In this document: positions 43,598 through 53,590 of the stretch, piece by piece
How the letters are laid out: every line of letters begins with the position of its first letter
Numbering within the stretch: position 1 is the first letter of the stretch
NCBI RefSeq assembly: GCF_030408435.1
Contig: NZ_CP047046.1
Coordinates: 292,572-356,571 of the forward strand
Length of the DNA: 64,000 nucleotides
Direction: 5' to 3'
Origin: Corynebacterium auriscanis
Lineage (GTDB): Bacteria > Actinomycetota > Actinomycetes > Mycobacteriales > Mycobacteriaceae
The notes under the pieces: model-generated
What the model was told of the DNA's origin: nothing
The model's database searches: none
What the model saw: the letters and a program-made list of their open reading frames with translations, nothing else
Program-made: the position numbers and the translations under genes

Positions 43598-44509
43598 ATG
43601 CGTATTGCCGTGATTCAGATGATCGCTGAGCCCGATGTGGAAGCCAACCTGGCGCGAATTCGTAAATATATCGCGTCTGGGGCCAATGGTGGGGCTGACC
43701 TCGTGGTGTTCCCAGAAGCTGCGATGTTCCCCTTTGACAGCGGTCGGCTGGATATGGTGGCCCAACCGTTGGATGGGCCATTCGCGGCGGCGATTCAAGA
43801 GACCGCGGAGAAGCACGGCACAACCGCGGTGGTGGGAATGTTCACCCCCGCGGATACCGTGTACCGCCTGCCGACGGGCGAGCTGACGGAGAAGCAACCC
43901 GCGGACACTCCCGATGCCAACCGGTTCCGTCGCGTGTACAACACGTTGCTGGTCGCGGGGCCAGACGGGGTTAAGCACTACAACAAGATCCACACTTATG
44001 ACGCGTTTGGCTACCGTGAGTCGAATACCGTGAAGCCCGGTGATAAGCGAGTGACGTTCGACGTGGCTGGCACCACCGTGGGGTTGGCCACGTGCTACGA
44101 CATTCGGTTCCCAGGACATTTCGTGGCGATGGCGGAGGCCGGTGCGAAGGTAATGGTCGTCCCCACCAGCTGGCAGGATGGGCCGGGCAAGCTGGATCAA
44201 TGGCGCGCGTTGACCGTGGCGCGTGCCTTGGATTCCACCAGTTACTTGGTGGCGGCGGGCATGGCTCGACCAGGGTCTCCGGATCGCTACGGACACTCCG
44301 ATGGGCCCACGGGCATTGGACATTCCGCGGTGATTGGCCCTAATGGTGCGCGTTTGGCCGAGACCGGTTATGCCGCGCAGGTGCTCATGATCGATATCGA
44401 CCCAACCCACGTGGAGAAAGCGCGCAAGACCCTGCCCGTTCTGCAGGGGCATCGGTTGGATATGGAGATCGAAGGGCTGCGACAGACCCCGGCGCAGGGG
44501 TTAGATTAG
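43598..44509 (+). CDS. Carbon-nitrogen hydrolase (Nit/nitrilase family)
   Basis: 303 residues. The nitrilase triad is in place: Glu40 (LVVFPEAAMFPF), Lys130 (HYNKIHTYDAFGYRES) and Cys166 (GLATCYDIRFPGHF). The segment around Cys matches the Nit1-like amidases that deaminate glutathione or similar ketoacid amides, rather than nitrile hydrolases. This function is inferred. The start at 43598 gives MRIAVIQMIAEPD, the usual N-terminus. Closest neighbours give no pathway. Confidence 0.88.
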   Translation: MRIAVIQMIAEPDVEANLARIRKYIASGANGGADLVVFPEAAMFPFDSGRLDMVAQPLDGPFAAAIQETAEKHGTTAVVGMFTPADTVYRLPTGELTEKQPADTPDANRFRRVYNTLLVAGPDGVKHYNKIHTYDAFGYRESNTVKPGDKRVTFDVAGTTVGLATCYDIRFPGHFVAMAEAGAKVMVVPTSWQDGPGKLDQWRALTVARALDSTSYLVAAGMARPGSPDRYGHSDGPTGIGHSAVIGPNGARLAETGYAAQVLMIDIDPTHVEKARKTLPVLQGHRLDMEIEGLRQTPAQGLD

Positions 44510-44514
44510 GCGCC

Positions 44515-44634
44515 GGATTAGGGGGGCTGGTGCGGCTGGCTCGGCTGGTGCTGGTGCGGGGCTGGCTCGGTTCGTGCTGGCGCGGGGCTGGCTCGGCCGG
44601 TGCAGGCGCGGGCCTAGTTGGTAGTGGCGCGGGT
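44515..44634. repeat. GCTGG-rich tandem repeats between convergent genes
   Basis: GGCTGGCTCGG with GTGCTGGTGCGGG units repeats four to five times with variation (period roughly 30-33). It fills the gap between the amidase stop and the opposite-strand gene. Confidence 0.7.
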
Positions 44635-45102
44635 CTAGCTTTGCGGGGAATTCTGCAGCATGTGGAATGCCCATTCTGTGGCCATGATGAGCTGGGCTTC
44701 CCGGTCGGGGTGTAGCTGCTTGAGCGCCGTTGTGGTGGCACGGTTGGCGCCTTGGATGTGTTCGGGGGTGACGCCCAGCGCCTCCAGCTTGGCCGACATT
44801 GCGGTGAGTAAGGCAAACCCGGCGGGGGAGAATTCGGGCACTCCTTGGCGGGGAAGTCGCAGTTCGCGGGAAAGGTCCGCCAGTGCGCTGAGCACCAGTT
44901 CCCTCAACAACGTTTGGCTGGTGGTGACTGCCGGGCCGTCGTAGAGCCGCGCGGCGGTGTTGCATAGCTGTTCGCGCCATACGGAATCCGAAAGTGCCGA
45001 AACCGTGGACATGGCCGGACGTATCCGCACACGGGGAAATGCGCTCAAAAACCCCTGGTCGGCGCGGTCGACGGCGCTGGCGGGTTCGTCCATGTCACTC
45101 AT
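44635..45102 (-). CDS. Hypothetical protein, 155 residues
   Basis: Start put at the ATG at 45102 (MSDMDEPAS); a TTG nine bases further upstream is possible. Mostly helical sequence (SVWREQLCNTAARLYDGP, TLLRELVLSALADLSREL, FALLTAMSAKLEALGVTPEHI, IMATEWAFHMLQNSP). No signal, no membrane segment, no motif I recognise. The opposite-strand frame here is repeat-driven and not credible. It lies 28 bases downstream of the acyl-CoA dehydrogenase gene on the same strand, so they may share a message. Confidence 0.6.
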   Translation of the reverse strand: MSDMDEPASAVDRADQGFLSAFPRVRIRPAMSTVSALSDSVWREQLCNTAARLYDGPAVTTSQTLLRELVLSALADLSRELRLPRQGVPEFSPAGFALLTAMSAKLEALGVTPEHIQGANRATTTALKQLHPDREAQLIMATEWAFHMLQNSPQS

Positions 45103-45139
45103 GCCCGGCAATTTTACTCGTCAGGGCGGGTGGTGGACC

Positions 45140-46375
45140 CTACCGAAACGCAGCCTCGCCTGTGAGGGCTTGACCGATGATGAGCTGATGCATCTCGGCC
45201 GTGCCTTCGTAGGTCAGCACGCTTTCTAAATTATTCGCGTGACGCATGGGAGAGAATTCCGTCGTGATGCCCGCCGCGCCCAGCAAGGAGCGGCATTCTC
45301 GTGCGATGTCTAGAGCCACTCGCGTGGAGTTCAGCTTGCCTGCGCTGGTTTGATGTGGCTTTAGTTCGCCCCGGTCTTTCAGGCGCCCCAACTGCAAAGC
45401 CATGAGTAAGGATTTATTGAGTTCCACGGTCATATCCGACAACTTTGCCTGCGTTAGCTGGAAGGAGCTCAAAGGGCGCTTGAATACGGGTCGTTGCGCG
45501 GTGTAGGCCAACGTGGTCTGCAGGCAGTCGCGTGCTGCGCCCAGCGCGCCCCAGATGATCCCGTAGCGAGCCTCGTTCAGGCAGGTTAGAGGTCCTCGCA
45601 GGGAGCTAACATGGGGGAGGCGCTGGGCGTCGGAAATGCGGCAATTATCCAGCACGATTTCACCCGTTACCGAAGCGCGCAGGCTCAACTTCCGGTTGAT
45701 CGTTGGGGTGCTCAAGCCAGGTGTGCCGCGTTCGATGATGAAACCAACGTGGCCGGGTTTGCCAGCGTTTCTCTCACCGCCATTTTCGTCGTTACCATCA
45801 ACGCTTTCTGTGCGAGCCCACACCACCAATACATCCGCGAAGGGGGAATTGGTAATCCACATTTTCGAGCCGTTGAGCACCCATTCGTCGCCCTCTCGTT
45901 TGGCGTGCGTTTGCATCGACGCCACGTCGGAACCGGCACTGGGTTCCGTTAAACCAAAGCATCCCACAAGCTCGCCAGCTGCCAATCGCGGCAAGTACTT
46001 GTCCTTTTGCTCGTCGGAACCCCAATGATGGATAGCAAACATGGTCAGCGATCCCTGTACGGACATCATGGAGCGCAAGCCGGAATCCACGGCTTCGATC
46101 TCCATGCATGCCAGCCCGTATTCGACAGCCGAGCCTCCGGGGCATCCGTATCCCTCTAAGTGCATTCCTAGAATGCCCAGATCGCCAAAGCTGCGCGCGA
46201 TTTCCTTGATTGGAAGCTGGCCCGTATCGAACCATTCGCCGATGCGGGGGCGCAGATGGTGGTTCCCAAAGTCGGCCACAGCGTTCCGAGTAGAAATCTC
46301 GGACGAGCTCAAGAGGGAATCAAAAGCGACGAGGTCGAGAGTGTTGGGATTGGAGGTGTTGCTGAGCTGGGACAT
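45140..46375 (-). CDS. Acyl-CoA dehydrogenase (glutaryl-CoA dehydrogenase-like)
   Basis: 411 residues. FAD-dependent alpha,beta-dehydrogenation of acyl-CoA. The flavin/substrate signature CFGLTEPSAGSDVASMQTHA and helix NEARYGIIWGALGAARDCLQTTLAYTAQRPVFKRPLSSFQLTQAKLSDM are present. The catalytic glutamate is in LTYEGTAEMHQLIIG, in the position used by glutaryl- and isovaleryl-type enzymes. The N-terminal GCPGGSAVEYGLACMEIEAVDSGLRSMMSVQGSL is typical of GcdH-like members. A perfect GlxR/CRP-type palindrome (46407-46422) sits about 30 bases before the start, suggesting cAMP-dependent control. Confidence 0.9.
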   Translation of the reverse strand: MSQLSNTSNPNTLDLVAFDSLLSSSEISTRNAVADFGNHHLRPRIGEWFDTGQLPIKEIARSFGDLGILGMHLEGYGCPGGSAVEYGLACMEIEAVDSGLRSMMSVQGSLTMFAIHHWGSDEQKDKYLPRLAAGELVGCFGLTEPSAGSDVASMQTHAKREGDEWVLNGSKMWITNSPFADVLVVWARTESVDGNDENGGERNAGKPGHVGFIIERGTPGLSTPTINRKLSLRASVTGEIVLDNCRISDAQRLPHVSSLRGPLTCLNEARYGIIWGALGAARDCLQTTLAYTAQRPVFKRPLSSFQLTQAKLSDMTVELNKSLLMALQLGRLKDRGELKPHQTSAGKLNSTRVALDIARECRSLLGAAGITTEFSPMRHANNLESVLTYEGTAEMHQLIIGQALTGEAAFR

Positions 46376-46406
46376 AGGGGTCAGTCTATGCCACCAACGG
46401 GAACTA

Positions 46407-46422
46407 TGTGACTGGAATCACA
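46407..46422. promoter_or_regulatory. GlxR/CRP-type site
   Basis: TGTGACTGGAATCACA matches the CRP/GlxR consensus TGTGA-N6-TCACA at all ten defined positions. It lies between the divergent acyl-CoA dehydrogenase and clpB genes, 32 bases from the former's start codon. Confidence 0.75.
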
Positions 46423-46464
46423 GCACAACCCGCCCCTGAGTGGAATACGCTCAACTTCACGGTG

Positions 46465-46485
46465 GTTGAGTCTGGTGTACTCAAG
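46465..46485 (+). promoter_or_regulatory. HspR-binding inverted repeat (HAIR) before clpB
   Basis: GTTGAGT, seven bases CTGGTGT, then ACTCAAG: 13 of 14 HAIR positions match CTTGAGT-N7-ACTCAAG. It lies 70 bases before the clpB start and is the best HAIR of the window. Confidence 0.92.
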
Positions 46486-46554
46486 TAAAGTGGCAATAGC
46501 TCGTGGCGAACCCGCCACACACCACCCCGCCACACAACAATCAGGAGGAACCCA

Positions 46555-49137
46555 ATGTCGAATTTCACTCCGACAACGAAGACCCAGGAAGCCATGCAGG
46601 CTGCCCTGCAGAGCGCCTCCGCTAAGGGCAATCCCGATATCCGTCCAGCTCACCTATTGGTGGCTCTGCTGGAACAAAATGATTCGATTGCGTTGCCCGT
46701 TCTGCAGGCGGCGGGAGTGGAACCATCCGCAGTGCTCACCGAGGCGCGCAACTTGGTGGCGGCCTACCCACAGGCCACCGGTTCGAATATGGCCAACCCC
46801 CAGTTCAACCGGGATGCGCTCAACGCGCTGACCGCCGCTCAAGAGCTAGCAGGGGAACTCGGCGATACCTACGTGTCGACGGAGGTGCTGCTGGCCGGAA
46901 TTGCCAAGGGCGATTCCGAGGCCGCTTCGCTGCTGCACTCCAAGGGGGCGACCTTCGATGCGATCAAGACTGCGTTCCAATCGGTCCGCGGTAACCGCAA
47001 GGTCACCACGGAGGAACCCGAAGGGCAGTTCCAGGCATTGGAGAAGTACTCCACCGACCTGACCGCCCGCGCTCGAGAGGGCAAGATTGACCCCGTGATC
47101 GGGCGTGACCAGGAAATTCGTCGCGTGGTGCAGGTGCTTTCCCGCCGTACGAAGAATAACCCCGTCCTCATCGGTGAACCAGGAGTTGGTAAGACCGCAA
47201 TCGTGGAGGGGCTGGCCCGTCGAATTGTGGCGGGTGACGTGCCGGAATCCCTGCGTGGGAAGAAGCTCATCAGCCTCGACCTCGGTTCCATGGTTGCGGG
47301 TGCGAAGTACCGCGGTGAGTTCGAAGAGCGCCTGAAGGCCGTGCTCGACGAGATCAAGGAAGCTGAAGGTGAGGTCATCACCTTCATCGATGAGCTGCAC
47401 ACTATCGTTGGCGCCGGTGCTGGTGGCGATTCCGCGATGGATGCCGGCAATATGATTAAGCCACTGCTGGCCCGTGGTGAATTGCGGTTGGTGGGTGCGA
47501 CCACCCTGGATGAATACCGCAAGTACATCGAAAAGGACGCCGCGTTGGAGCGCCGCTTCCAGCAGGTTTATGTGGGTGAACCCACCGTGGAGGACACCGT
47601 TGGTATCTTGCGAGGTTTGAAGGAGCGCTACGAAGTACACCACGGTGTGCGCATCCAGGACTCGGCATTGGTTTCAGCCGCTGCGTTGTCTGATCGCTAC
47701 ATCACCAGCCGCTTCCTGCCGGATAAGGCCATCGACTTGGTCGACGAAGCGGCGTCCCGTCTGCGTATGGAGATCGACTCGCGGCCCGAGGAAATTGACA
47801 ATGTGGAGCGCGTGGTCCGTCGCCTCGAAATCGAAGAGATGGCGTTGGCCAAGGAGACCGACGTGGCGTCGAAGGAAAGGCTAGAAAAACTACGCAGTGA
47901 ATTGGCCGACGAGAAGGAAAAACTGGCCGGCCTGACCGCTCGATGGGAAAACGAAAAGGGCAGCATCGATAGCTTGCGCGGCCTGAAGGAAGAGCTCGAC
48001 CACCTGCGCCGCGAGTCGGAAATTGCCGAGCGCGAAGGTGACTTCGCCAAGGTGGCCGAGCTGCGCTACGGCCGGATCCCGGATGTGGAGAAGAGACTGC
48101 AGGAAGCCGAGACGACCGTGGCTGCCCAGCAATCGGACATGATGCTGACTGAGGAGGTCACACCGGACACGATTGCAGACGTGGTCTCTGCATGGACAGG
48201 TGTTCCCGCCGGCAAAATGTTGCAAGGCGAGACCGAGAAGCTGCTGAACATGGAGTTGGTCCTGGCCGGCCGCGTGGTGGGACAGGAACGGGCCGTGGAT
48301 GCGGTATCCGATGCGGTGCGCCGTTCGCGCGCCGGTGTGGCGGACCCCAACCGACCCACGGGTTCGTTCCTTTTCCTCGGCCCCACCGGTGTGGGTAAGA
48401 CGGAACTGGCCAAGGGTTTGGCGGAGTTCCTCTTCGACGACGAGACCGCCATGGTGCGTATCGATATGTCCGAGTACGGCGAGAAGCACTCGGTGGCACG
48501 ACTGGTCGGTGCCCCTCCGGGATACGTTGGATACGATGCCGGCGGACAACTGACCGAAGCCGTGCGGCGCCGCCCCTACACCGTGGTGCTGTTCGACGAG
48601 GTGGAAAAAGCCCACCCGGGTGTTTTCGACGTGCTGCTGCAAGTCCTCGATGAAGGCCGCCTGACCGATGGTCAGGGGCGCACCGTGGACTTCCGCAACA
48701 CCATCTTGATCCTGACCTCGAACTTGGGTGCGGGTGGAACGGATGACGAAGTCATGGAGGCCGTGAAGCGCGCCTTCAAGCCCGAGTTTGTCAACCGCTT
48801 GGACGACGTACTCATCTTCAAGCCACTCAGCGAGGAGCAACTGGAATCCATCGTTTCTATCCAGTTGCGTGGCCTGGGTGAGCGGCTGGCGGCCCGTCGA
48901 CTGGTGCTAGATGTTACTTCCGATGCCAAGAAGTGGCTGGCCGAGCGCGGATACGAGCCCGCGTACGGTGCCCGCCCGTTGCGTCGTCTGATCCAAAAGG
49001 CAATCGGCGACCAACTGGCGAAGAAGCTGTTGGGTGGCGAGATTCGCGATGGTGACCGTGTTCTGGTGGACGTGGAAAGCACCGGGGAAGAGCAGCCGGA
49101 ACTGGTAGTGAGTTCGGCGGGCCAGGCGGAGGGGTAA
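46555..49137 (+). CDS. clpB: Disaggregase ClpB (Hsp100)
   Basis: 860 residues. It rescues aggregated proteins with DnaK/DnaJ. It has an N-domain with two ClpN repeats, and AAA+ module 1 with Walker [10 protein letters not shown] at 207-215. The long coiled-coil middle domain runs from about 400 to 520 ([23 protein letters not shown] onward) and distinguishes ClpB from ClpA/C. AAA+ module 2 has Walker [10 protein letters not shown] at 609-617 and [19 protein letters not shown] lies seven bases before the ATG. Control by HspR is indicated by the near-perfect HAIR upstream. Confidence 0.98.
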   Translation: MSNFTPTTKTQEAMQAALQSASAKGNPDIRPAHLLVALLEQNDSIALPVLQAAGVEPSAVLTEARNLVAAYPQATGSNMANPQFNRDALNALTAAQELAGELGDTYVSTEVLLAGIAKGDSEAASLLHSKGATFDAIKTAFQSVRGNRKVTTEEPEGQFQALEKYSTDLTARAREGKIDPVIGRDQEIRRVVQVLSRRTKNNPVLIGEPGVGKTAIVEGLARRIVAGDVPESLRGKKLISLDLGSMVAGAKYRGEFEERLKAVLDEIKEAEGEVITFIDELHTIVGAGAGGDSAMDAGNMIKPLLARGELRLVGATTLDEYRKYIEKDAALERRFQQVYVGEPTVEDTVGILRGLKERYEVHHGVRIQDSALVSAAALSDRYITSRFLPDKAIDLVDEAASRLRMEIDSRPEEIDNVERVVRRLEIEEMALAKETDVASKERLEKLRSELADEKEKLAGLTARWENEKGSIDSLRGLKEELDHLRRESEIAEREGDFAKVAELRYGRIPDVEKRLQEAETTVAAQQSDMMLTEEVTPDTIADVVSAWTGVPAGKMLQGETEKLLNMELVLAGRVVGQERAVDAVSDAVRRSRAGVADPNRPTGSFLFLGPTGVGKTELAKGLAEFLFDDETAMVRIDMSEYGEKHSVARLVGAPPGYVGYDAGGQLTEAVRRRPYTVVLFDEVEKAHPGVFDVLLQVLDEGRLTDGQGRTVDFRNTILILTSNLGAGGTDDEVMEAVKRAFKPEFVNRLDDVLIFKPLSEEQLESIVSIQLRGLGERLAARRLVLDVTSDAKKWLAERGYEPAYGARPLRRLIQKAIGDQLAKKLLGGEIRDGDRVLVDVESTGEEQPELVVSSAGQAEG

Positions 49138-49181
49138 CCCCCCGGCGAGTTAGCGTTGCCACAGGCTAGCGTTCCTGTCCG

Positions 49182-50384
49182 CTAATCTCCCCCACGCAAG
49201 TAGGCCGCCGCTGCCCGCCCAGCCTGGCGACCTGCACGTGTGGCTCCCACAGTGGAGGCTGTGGAGCCATACCCCACCAGAAAGACTCGCGGATCTTTGC
49301 GCACCCTCACTTCGTCGCGCATCAGGATCCCGCCTCCTGGTTCCCGCAGTTTCATTGGTGCCAAGTGTCGCAGCGCATGCCGGAACCCCGTGTTCCAGAA
49401 AATCACGTCCACGTCTATAGAAGTGCCCGCGGGATATGGATTCCACGATTCCGGCACTTGTAGCTTTGCATGCGAAGAAGGCCCCAATCCATCGGCAGTG
49501 TCGCTGAAAGGCTTGCCGAAAACCACTCCAGTTCGAGTGATCCGGTCAAACATTCCGCGTGAGACTAGCGTCCCGTCAGCCACCCCCTGCAGATATTCTG
49601 GTCGCTGCGGAATGCCGGTCGTCCGCACTACAGAAGCCGGCGCCTGCCCGTGGAACGTCCGTTCCCGCACGGCATCTTCTACTGCCAACCCCCAGTTGGT
49701 GCCAAACTCCCGCGCGGTGAAGTTCGGCGGGCGCCGGGTGGCCCATACAGTGTCGGTAACCTGGGCCAGCTCTAACAGGAACTGTACGGCCGACAATCCA
49801 CCGCCCACTACCAACGTTCGCAATCCCGCGAAGTCCTCCTTGCGGGTATATCCCTTCGTGTGCAGTTGCCGTCCCTTGAATTCCCCTATTCCTGGCACAA
49901 ATGGAATGTGTGGATTGGCCCAGGTCCCAGTTGCACTTAGCACCGCATCTGCGCCGATTACCACATTCGTGGGCGTAGCCTTCTTTTCATCTCGACGCCC
50001 CGCGCCGCCCGCCACCGTAATGGCCAGCTGGTCGCCTTCCGGGGCTACCGATGTCACCTGAGCGGGGCGCACTACATTGAAAGCGAACTCGCGCTCGTAC
50101 TCGCCGTAGTATTCCGCCACCAACTGAGAGGCCGGTACGTCCGGATCAGGTCGTTGCATGGGCATGCCCGGCAAATCGGCGATGCCGTGGGCTTTTCCCA
50201 ACGTCAGCGAATCCCACCTGTGCCGCCACGCGCCGCCGGGCCCATCATTGGCGTCCACGATGATGAAGTCGGTGCCGGGTGTGAATCCGCGGCGCGCGAG
50301 CTCGTGCCCGGCAGCCAGCCCGGCCTGTCCTGCGCCGATGATGACCGCGGGGAAATGGCGATGATTCAAAGAATCGAGGTCCAT
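49182..50384 (-). CDS. Flavin-dependent monooxygenase/NAD(P)H oxidoreductase
   Basis: 400 residues. An N-terminal dinucleotide motif AVIIGAGQAGLAAGHELAR binds FAD. A second motif LRTLVVGGGLSAVQFLLEL near residue 210 binds NADPH. The sequence between contains GGAWRHRWDSL, the GGxW motif of flavin-containing/Baeyer-Villiger-type monooxygenases. The C-terminal GYGSTASTVGATRAGRQAGRAAA closes the FAD domain. The substrate cannot be told. It is convergent with clpB and stands alone on its strand. Confidence 0.85.
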   Translation of the reverse strand: MDLDSLNHRHFPAVIIGAGQAGLAAGHELARRGFTPGTDFIIVDANDGPGGAWRHRWDSLTLGKAHGIADLPGMPMQRPDPDVPASQLVAEYYGEYEREFAFNVVRPAQVTSVAPEGDQLAITVAGGAGRRDEKKATPTNVVIGADAVLSATGTWANPHIPFVPGIGEFKGRQLHTKGYTRKEDFAGLRTLVVGGGLSAVQFLLELAQVTDTVWATRRPPNFTAREFGTNWGLAVEDAVRERTFHGQAPASVVRTTGIPQRPEYLQGVADGTLVSRGMFDRITRTGVVFGKPFSDTADGLGPSSHAKLQVPESWNPYPAGTSIDVDVIFWNTGFRHALRHLAPMKLREPGGGILMRDEVRVRKDPRVFLVGYGSTASTVGATRAGRQAGRAAAAYLRGGD

Positions 50385-50548
50385 AGCTGCGATCGTAGTT
50401 CCGTTTGCGCACGGTTGGCGGGTGCGGGGATTAGCGGCCTACCTGTGCAAGCGTGCTGGTCGGGGGTGGCGTAGGGCGTCGGATAAGGGAGTGGAGCACT
50501 TACAAGCGCTAATACCTGCATAAATATGAAAACAACATGGTCGTAAAA

Positions 50549-50564
50549 AGTGATTCAGGTCACT
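50549..50564. promoter_or_regulatory. GlxR/CRP-like site before aldehyde dehydrogenase
   Basis: AGTGATTCAGGTCACT is a GTGA-N6-TCAC palindrome matching eight of ten CRP/GlxR positions. It lies 61 bases before the aldehyde dehydrogenase start. GlxR control of the acetaldehyde dehydrogenase gene is known in C. glutamicum. Confidence 0.6.
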
Positions 50565-50624
50565 ATATTGGCCGACAAGATTTGTTCACCCCTATCCAGT
50601 CGACCAACACGTTAGGAACCCCTC

Positions 50625-52145
50625 ATGACTGTGTACGCAGACCCCGGAACCACGGGCGCGATTGTCAACTTCAAAGAGCAATATGAAAACTTCATCGGTG
50701 GGCAGTGGGTTCCACCGGTCGATGGTCAATACATGGACAACGTCAGCCCGATCAATGGTGACGTCTTTTGCCGCGTGCCTCGCTCTAAGGAAGCTGACAT
50801 CGAAAAAGCCCTAGATGCAGCACACGCCGCGAAAGGCGCATGGGGGCGCACTAGCCCCCAAGAACGCGGCAACATCCTGCTGAAGATCGCCGACCGCCTA
50901 GAAGAAAACCTAGAGATGCTCGCCGTCGCCGAGACCTGGGATAACGGTAAGGCGGTGCGCGAGACCCTCGCGGCCGACCTGCCACTGGCAGTGGATCACT
51001 TCCGCTACTACGCGGGTGCCATCCGCGCCCAGGAAGACCGCACCAGCCAAATTGATGCGGATACCGTGGCTTATCACTTCCGCGAGCCATTGGGCGTGGT
51101 AGGGCAGATCATCCCATGGAACTTCCCGATCCTCATGGCCGCGTGGAAGTTGGCCCCTGCGCTAGCTGGCGGAAACTGCATCATCCTCAAACCTGCAGAG
51201 CAGACCCCGGCCAGCATCCTGCTGGTCGTGGAACTGATCCACGATCTGCTGCCCGATGGCGTGCTCAACATCGTCAATGGCTTAGGCGAAGAAGCTGGTG
51301 CCGCTCTGACCGCCAGCGACCGTGTTGCGAAGATCGCCTTCACGGGATCTACCCAGGTTGGCCAGATCATCAACAAGGCGGTTGCGGAGAAGCTCATCCC
51401 GGTGACCTTGGAACTGGGTGGTAAGAGCCCATCGATTTTCTTCAAAGACATCATGGATGATGACGATGACTTTCGTGCGAAATGCGTGGAGGGCCTGGCC
51501 ATGTTTGCACTCAACCAAGGCGAGGTTTGCACCTGCCCATCGCGCGCACTCGTCCATGAGGACATCGCCGAGGAATTCCTCGACCTAGCCGTACAGCGTG
51601 TCAAGAGCATCAAGACCGGTAACCCGTTGGATACGGACACGATGATGGGGGCACAGGCCTCCCAAGAGCAGATGGATAAAATCACTGGCTACCTGCAGTC
51701 AGGTCCCGAAGAGGGGGCGGAAGTCCTCACTGGCGGTAGCATCAACAAAATAGATGGTCGCGATGGCGGGTTCTACATCGAACCCACCATCTTTAAAGGC
51801 ACAAACAACATGCGACTGTTTCAGGAGGAGATCTTCGGCCCAGTCCTAGCAGTAACGACCTTCAAGGACTTCGATGATGCCATCCGCATTGCCAACGACA
51901 CGGAATATGGGCTGGGTGCCGGTGTGTGGTCCCGCAATGGCAACGTGGCCTACCGAGCCGGGCGGGCCATTCAGTCCGGCCGCGTATGGGTGAACAACTA
52001 CCACAACTACCCAGCTCACGCTGCCTTCGGCGGATATAAGAAATCCGGAATTGGTCGTGAGACCCACTTGATGATGCTGGATCACTACCAACAGACCAAG
52101 AACCTGCTGTGGTCGTACAGCGAGAAGCCAACTGGACTGTTCTAA
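50625..52145 (+). CDS. Aldehyde dehydrogenase (acetaldehyde type)
   Basis: 506 residues. NAD(P)-dependent oxidation of aldehydes, probably acetaldehyde to acetate. The catalytic cysteine is Cys302 in [13 protein letters not shown] and the general base Glu is in [13 protein letters not shown]. Substrate-channel and cofactor segments [32 protein letters not shown] and FTGSTQVG are typical. The protein matches the ExaC/AldB acetaldehyde dehydrogenases best ([22 protein letters not shown]). A GlxR-like site lies upstream. The sulfurtransferase-like gene follows 54 bases later, with no clear link. Confidence 0.92.
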   Translation: MTVYADPGTTGAIVNFKEQYENFIGGQWVPPVDGQYMDNVSPINGDVFCRVPRSKEADIEKALDAAHAAKGAWGRTSPQERGNILLKIADRLEENLEMLAVAETWDNGKAVRETLAADLPLAVDHFRYYAGAIRAQEDRTSQIDADTVAYHFREPLGVVGQIIPWNFPILMAAWKLAPALAGGNCIILKPAEQTPASILLVVELIHDLLPDGVLNIVNGLGEEAGAALTASDRVAKIAFTGSTQVGQIINKAVAEKLIPVTLELGGKSPSIFFKDIMDDDDDFRAKCVEGLAMFALNQGEVCTCPSRALVHEDIAEEFLDLAVQRVKSIKTGNPLDTDTMMGAQASQEQMDKITGYLQSGPEEGAEVLTGGSINKIDGRDGGFYIEPTIFKGTNNMRLFQEEIFGPVLAVTTFKDFDDAIRIANDTEYGLGAGVWSRNGNVAYRAGRAIQSGRVWVNNYHNYPAHAAFGGYKKSGIGRETHLMMLDHYQQTKNLLWSYSEKPTGLF

Positions 52146-52199
52146 CTGCGCGCACTCTAGTTGCTCGCGTGGCGGGCGAAGGAATTAGACTCGTGAACT

Positions 52200-53102
52200 A
52201 TGAGCTTGCCCGCCACTGAATCCGGCCACCATCCCGCAACTGAATCCATTAACACCCACGCGCCCGCATCCACGTCCTTCATCACTGGCGAGGAGATGTT
52301 TAGTCAGTTCAAGCGCGGTAAGCGCATGACCATCATCGACTCGCACTGGGCGAAAACGGAGAATTCCGCGTGGGAAGCCTATGTCGGCCAGCACCTGCCT
52401 GGTGCGATGTTTTGTAACCCACTGATGCATTTGGCGTCCCTCCCCAGCAGGCAAGAGGGGCGCAACCCTTTGCCACGGCTTGAAGACCTCAAGCGCATGC
52501 TGGCCGATTGGGGTGTCATGGCCGATCGGCCCGTTTATATTTACGATGCTGGCCCGAACCTCTATGCGGCGCGCGCATGGTGGGTGTTGCGCTGGGCGGG
52601 TGCGACCGATGTTCGGATCCTCAACGGCGGTACCACCGAGTGGGAGAAAGCCGGTGGTGATGTGGCCGGCGGCATCGGTGCGCTGCGTGGCCGTGGCAAC
52701 TTGGAATTCAAGCCTCACTCCATGCCAGAGCTCCTCATTGACGAAGTAGAGGAGTGGAAGCGCCACAACCTGCTGATCGACGCGCGCGAGTCCGGACGAT
52801 TCAAGGGTCTGCGCGAACCATTTGACCACCAGGCGGGGCGGATTCCCGGTGCGGTCAATATCCCGGTTGCGGAGCTGATGAACGCCGAGGGCAAGGTGGA
52901 AAAACCCGAGCGCCTGCGTGAATACCTGGCTTCCCGAGGCATCACGCGCGGGGACAACGTTGCCGTGTATTCCGGCTCGGGCTTGCACTCGTCGTTGTTT
53001 ATTGCGGCGATGGAGCACGCGGGCTTGCACGGGGCACGCAACTTCATCGGCGGATGGTCCCAGTGGAGTGCGCGTCTCGATTTGCCCATCGAGCGGGGCT
53101 AA
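52200..53102 (+). CDS. Rhodanese-like protein lacking the catalytic cysteine
   Basis: 300 residues, two tandem rhodanese domains like the SseA-type thiosulfate/3-mercaptopyruvate sulfurtransferases (WAKTENSAWEAYVGQHLPGAMF; RVLNGGTTEW-like; LLIDARESGRFKGLREPFDHQAGRIPGAVNIP). In active enzymes the second domain carries Cys in CGSG followed by a loop. Here it reads YSGSGLHSSLF, so the position is Ser258. No other cysteine is near. Sulfur transfer by the usual persulfide is therefore not expected. It might bind or regulate, or use another chemistry. The ATG at 52200 gives MSLPATESGHH. Confidence 0.85.
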   Translation: MSLPATESGHHPATESINTHAPASTSFITGEEMFSQFKRGKRMTIIDSHWAKTENSAWEAYVGQHLPGAMFCNPLMHLASLPSRQEGRNPLPRLEDLKRMLADWGVMADRPVYIYDAGPNLYAARAWWVLRWAGATDVRILNGGTTEWEKAGGDVAGGIGALRGRGNLEFKPHSMPELLIDEVEEWKRHNLLIDARESGRFKGLREPFDHQAGRIPGAVNIPVAELMNAEGKVEKPERLREYLASRGITRGDNVAVYSGSGLHSSLFIAAMEHAGLHGARNFIGGWSQWSARLDLPIERG

Positions 53103-53122
53103 AGACTTTAGAATTTAGAGTT

Positions 53123-53590
53123 ATGTCAATCTCCCTCAACGTCCGCAGTCCGTTATCTGGCACTGTCGTGGATCTGCAGCAGGTTCCTGACCCTATTTTT
53201 GCTATGGGGACTGTAGGCGCTGGGATTGCGGTCATCCCGGATCCTGACGTAGAGGTTGTTCATATCACTGCCCCCGTCGACGGGCTCATCACCCGCATCA
53301 TGCCACATCTTTTTGTGATTCAACCCCGTTCGGATGTCTCTCTTCTGGTGCATTTGGGGGTCGATACCGCACGGCTGAGGGGGCAGGGGTTCGACGCCAA
53401 GCTCTCTGAAAACACCGCTGTGAAGCAGGGGCAAGTCATCAGCTCCTATGCGCCGAAGGAGATTGGCCGCATGGGTTTTGATCCCATCGTCATGGTCGTG
53501 GCGATGCAGCTCCCGCAAGGGGTGCTGGATGATGTCATGATTGCCGGAGAGCCCTGCCAGCAGGGCGACAAACTCTACCGCCTGCACTGA
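53123..53590 (+). CDS. Stand-alone PTS EIIA, glucose-type
   Basis: 155 residues from ATG 53123. Crr-like EIIA: SPLSGTVVDLQQVPDPIFAMGTVGAGIAVIP, ITAPVDGLITRIMPHLFVIQ with His62, and SLLVHLGVDTARLRGQGF with the phospho-acceptor His77. No EIIB, EIIC, EI or HPr genes lie in the window, so it is either orphaned or a partner of distant PTS proteins. It may be a regulator in a lipophilic species with a reduced sugar diet (inference). Its stop overlaps the next start (TGATG). Confidence 0.88.
   Translation: MSISLNVRSPLSGTVVDLQQVPDPIFAMGTVGAGIAVIPDPDVEVVHITAPVDGLITRIMPHLFVIQPRSDVSLLVHLGVDTARLRGQGFDAKLSENTAVKQGQVISSYAPKEIGRMGFDPIVMVVAMQLPQGVLDDVMIAGEPCQQGDKLYRLH

Noticed and set aside
46846-48840. Long minus-strand frames inside clpB
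   Set aside because: Clear antisense shadows of the AAA+ gene.
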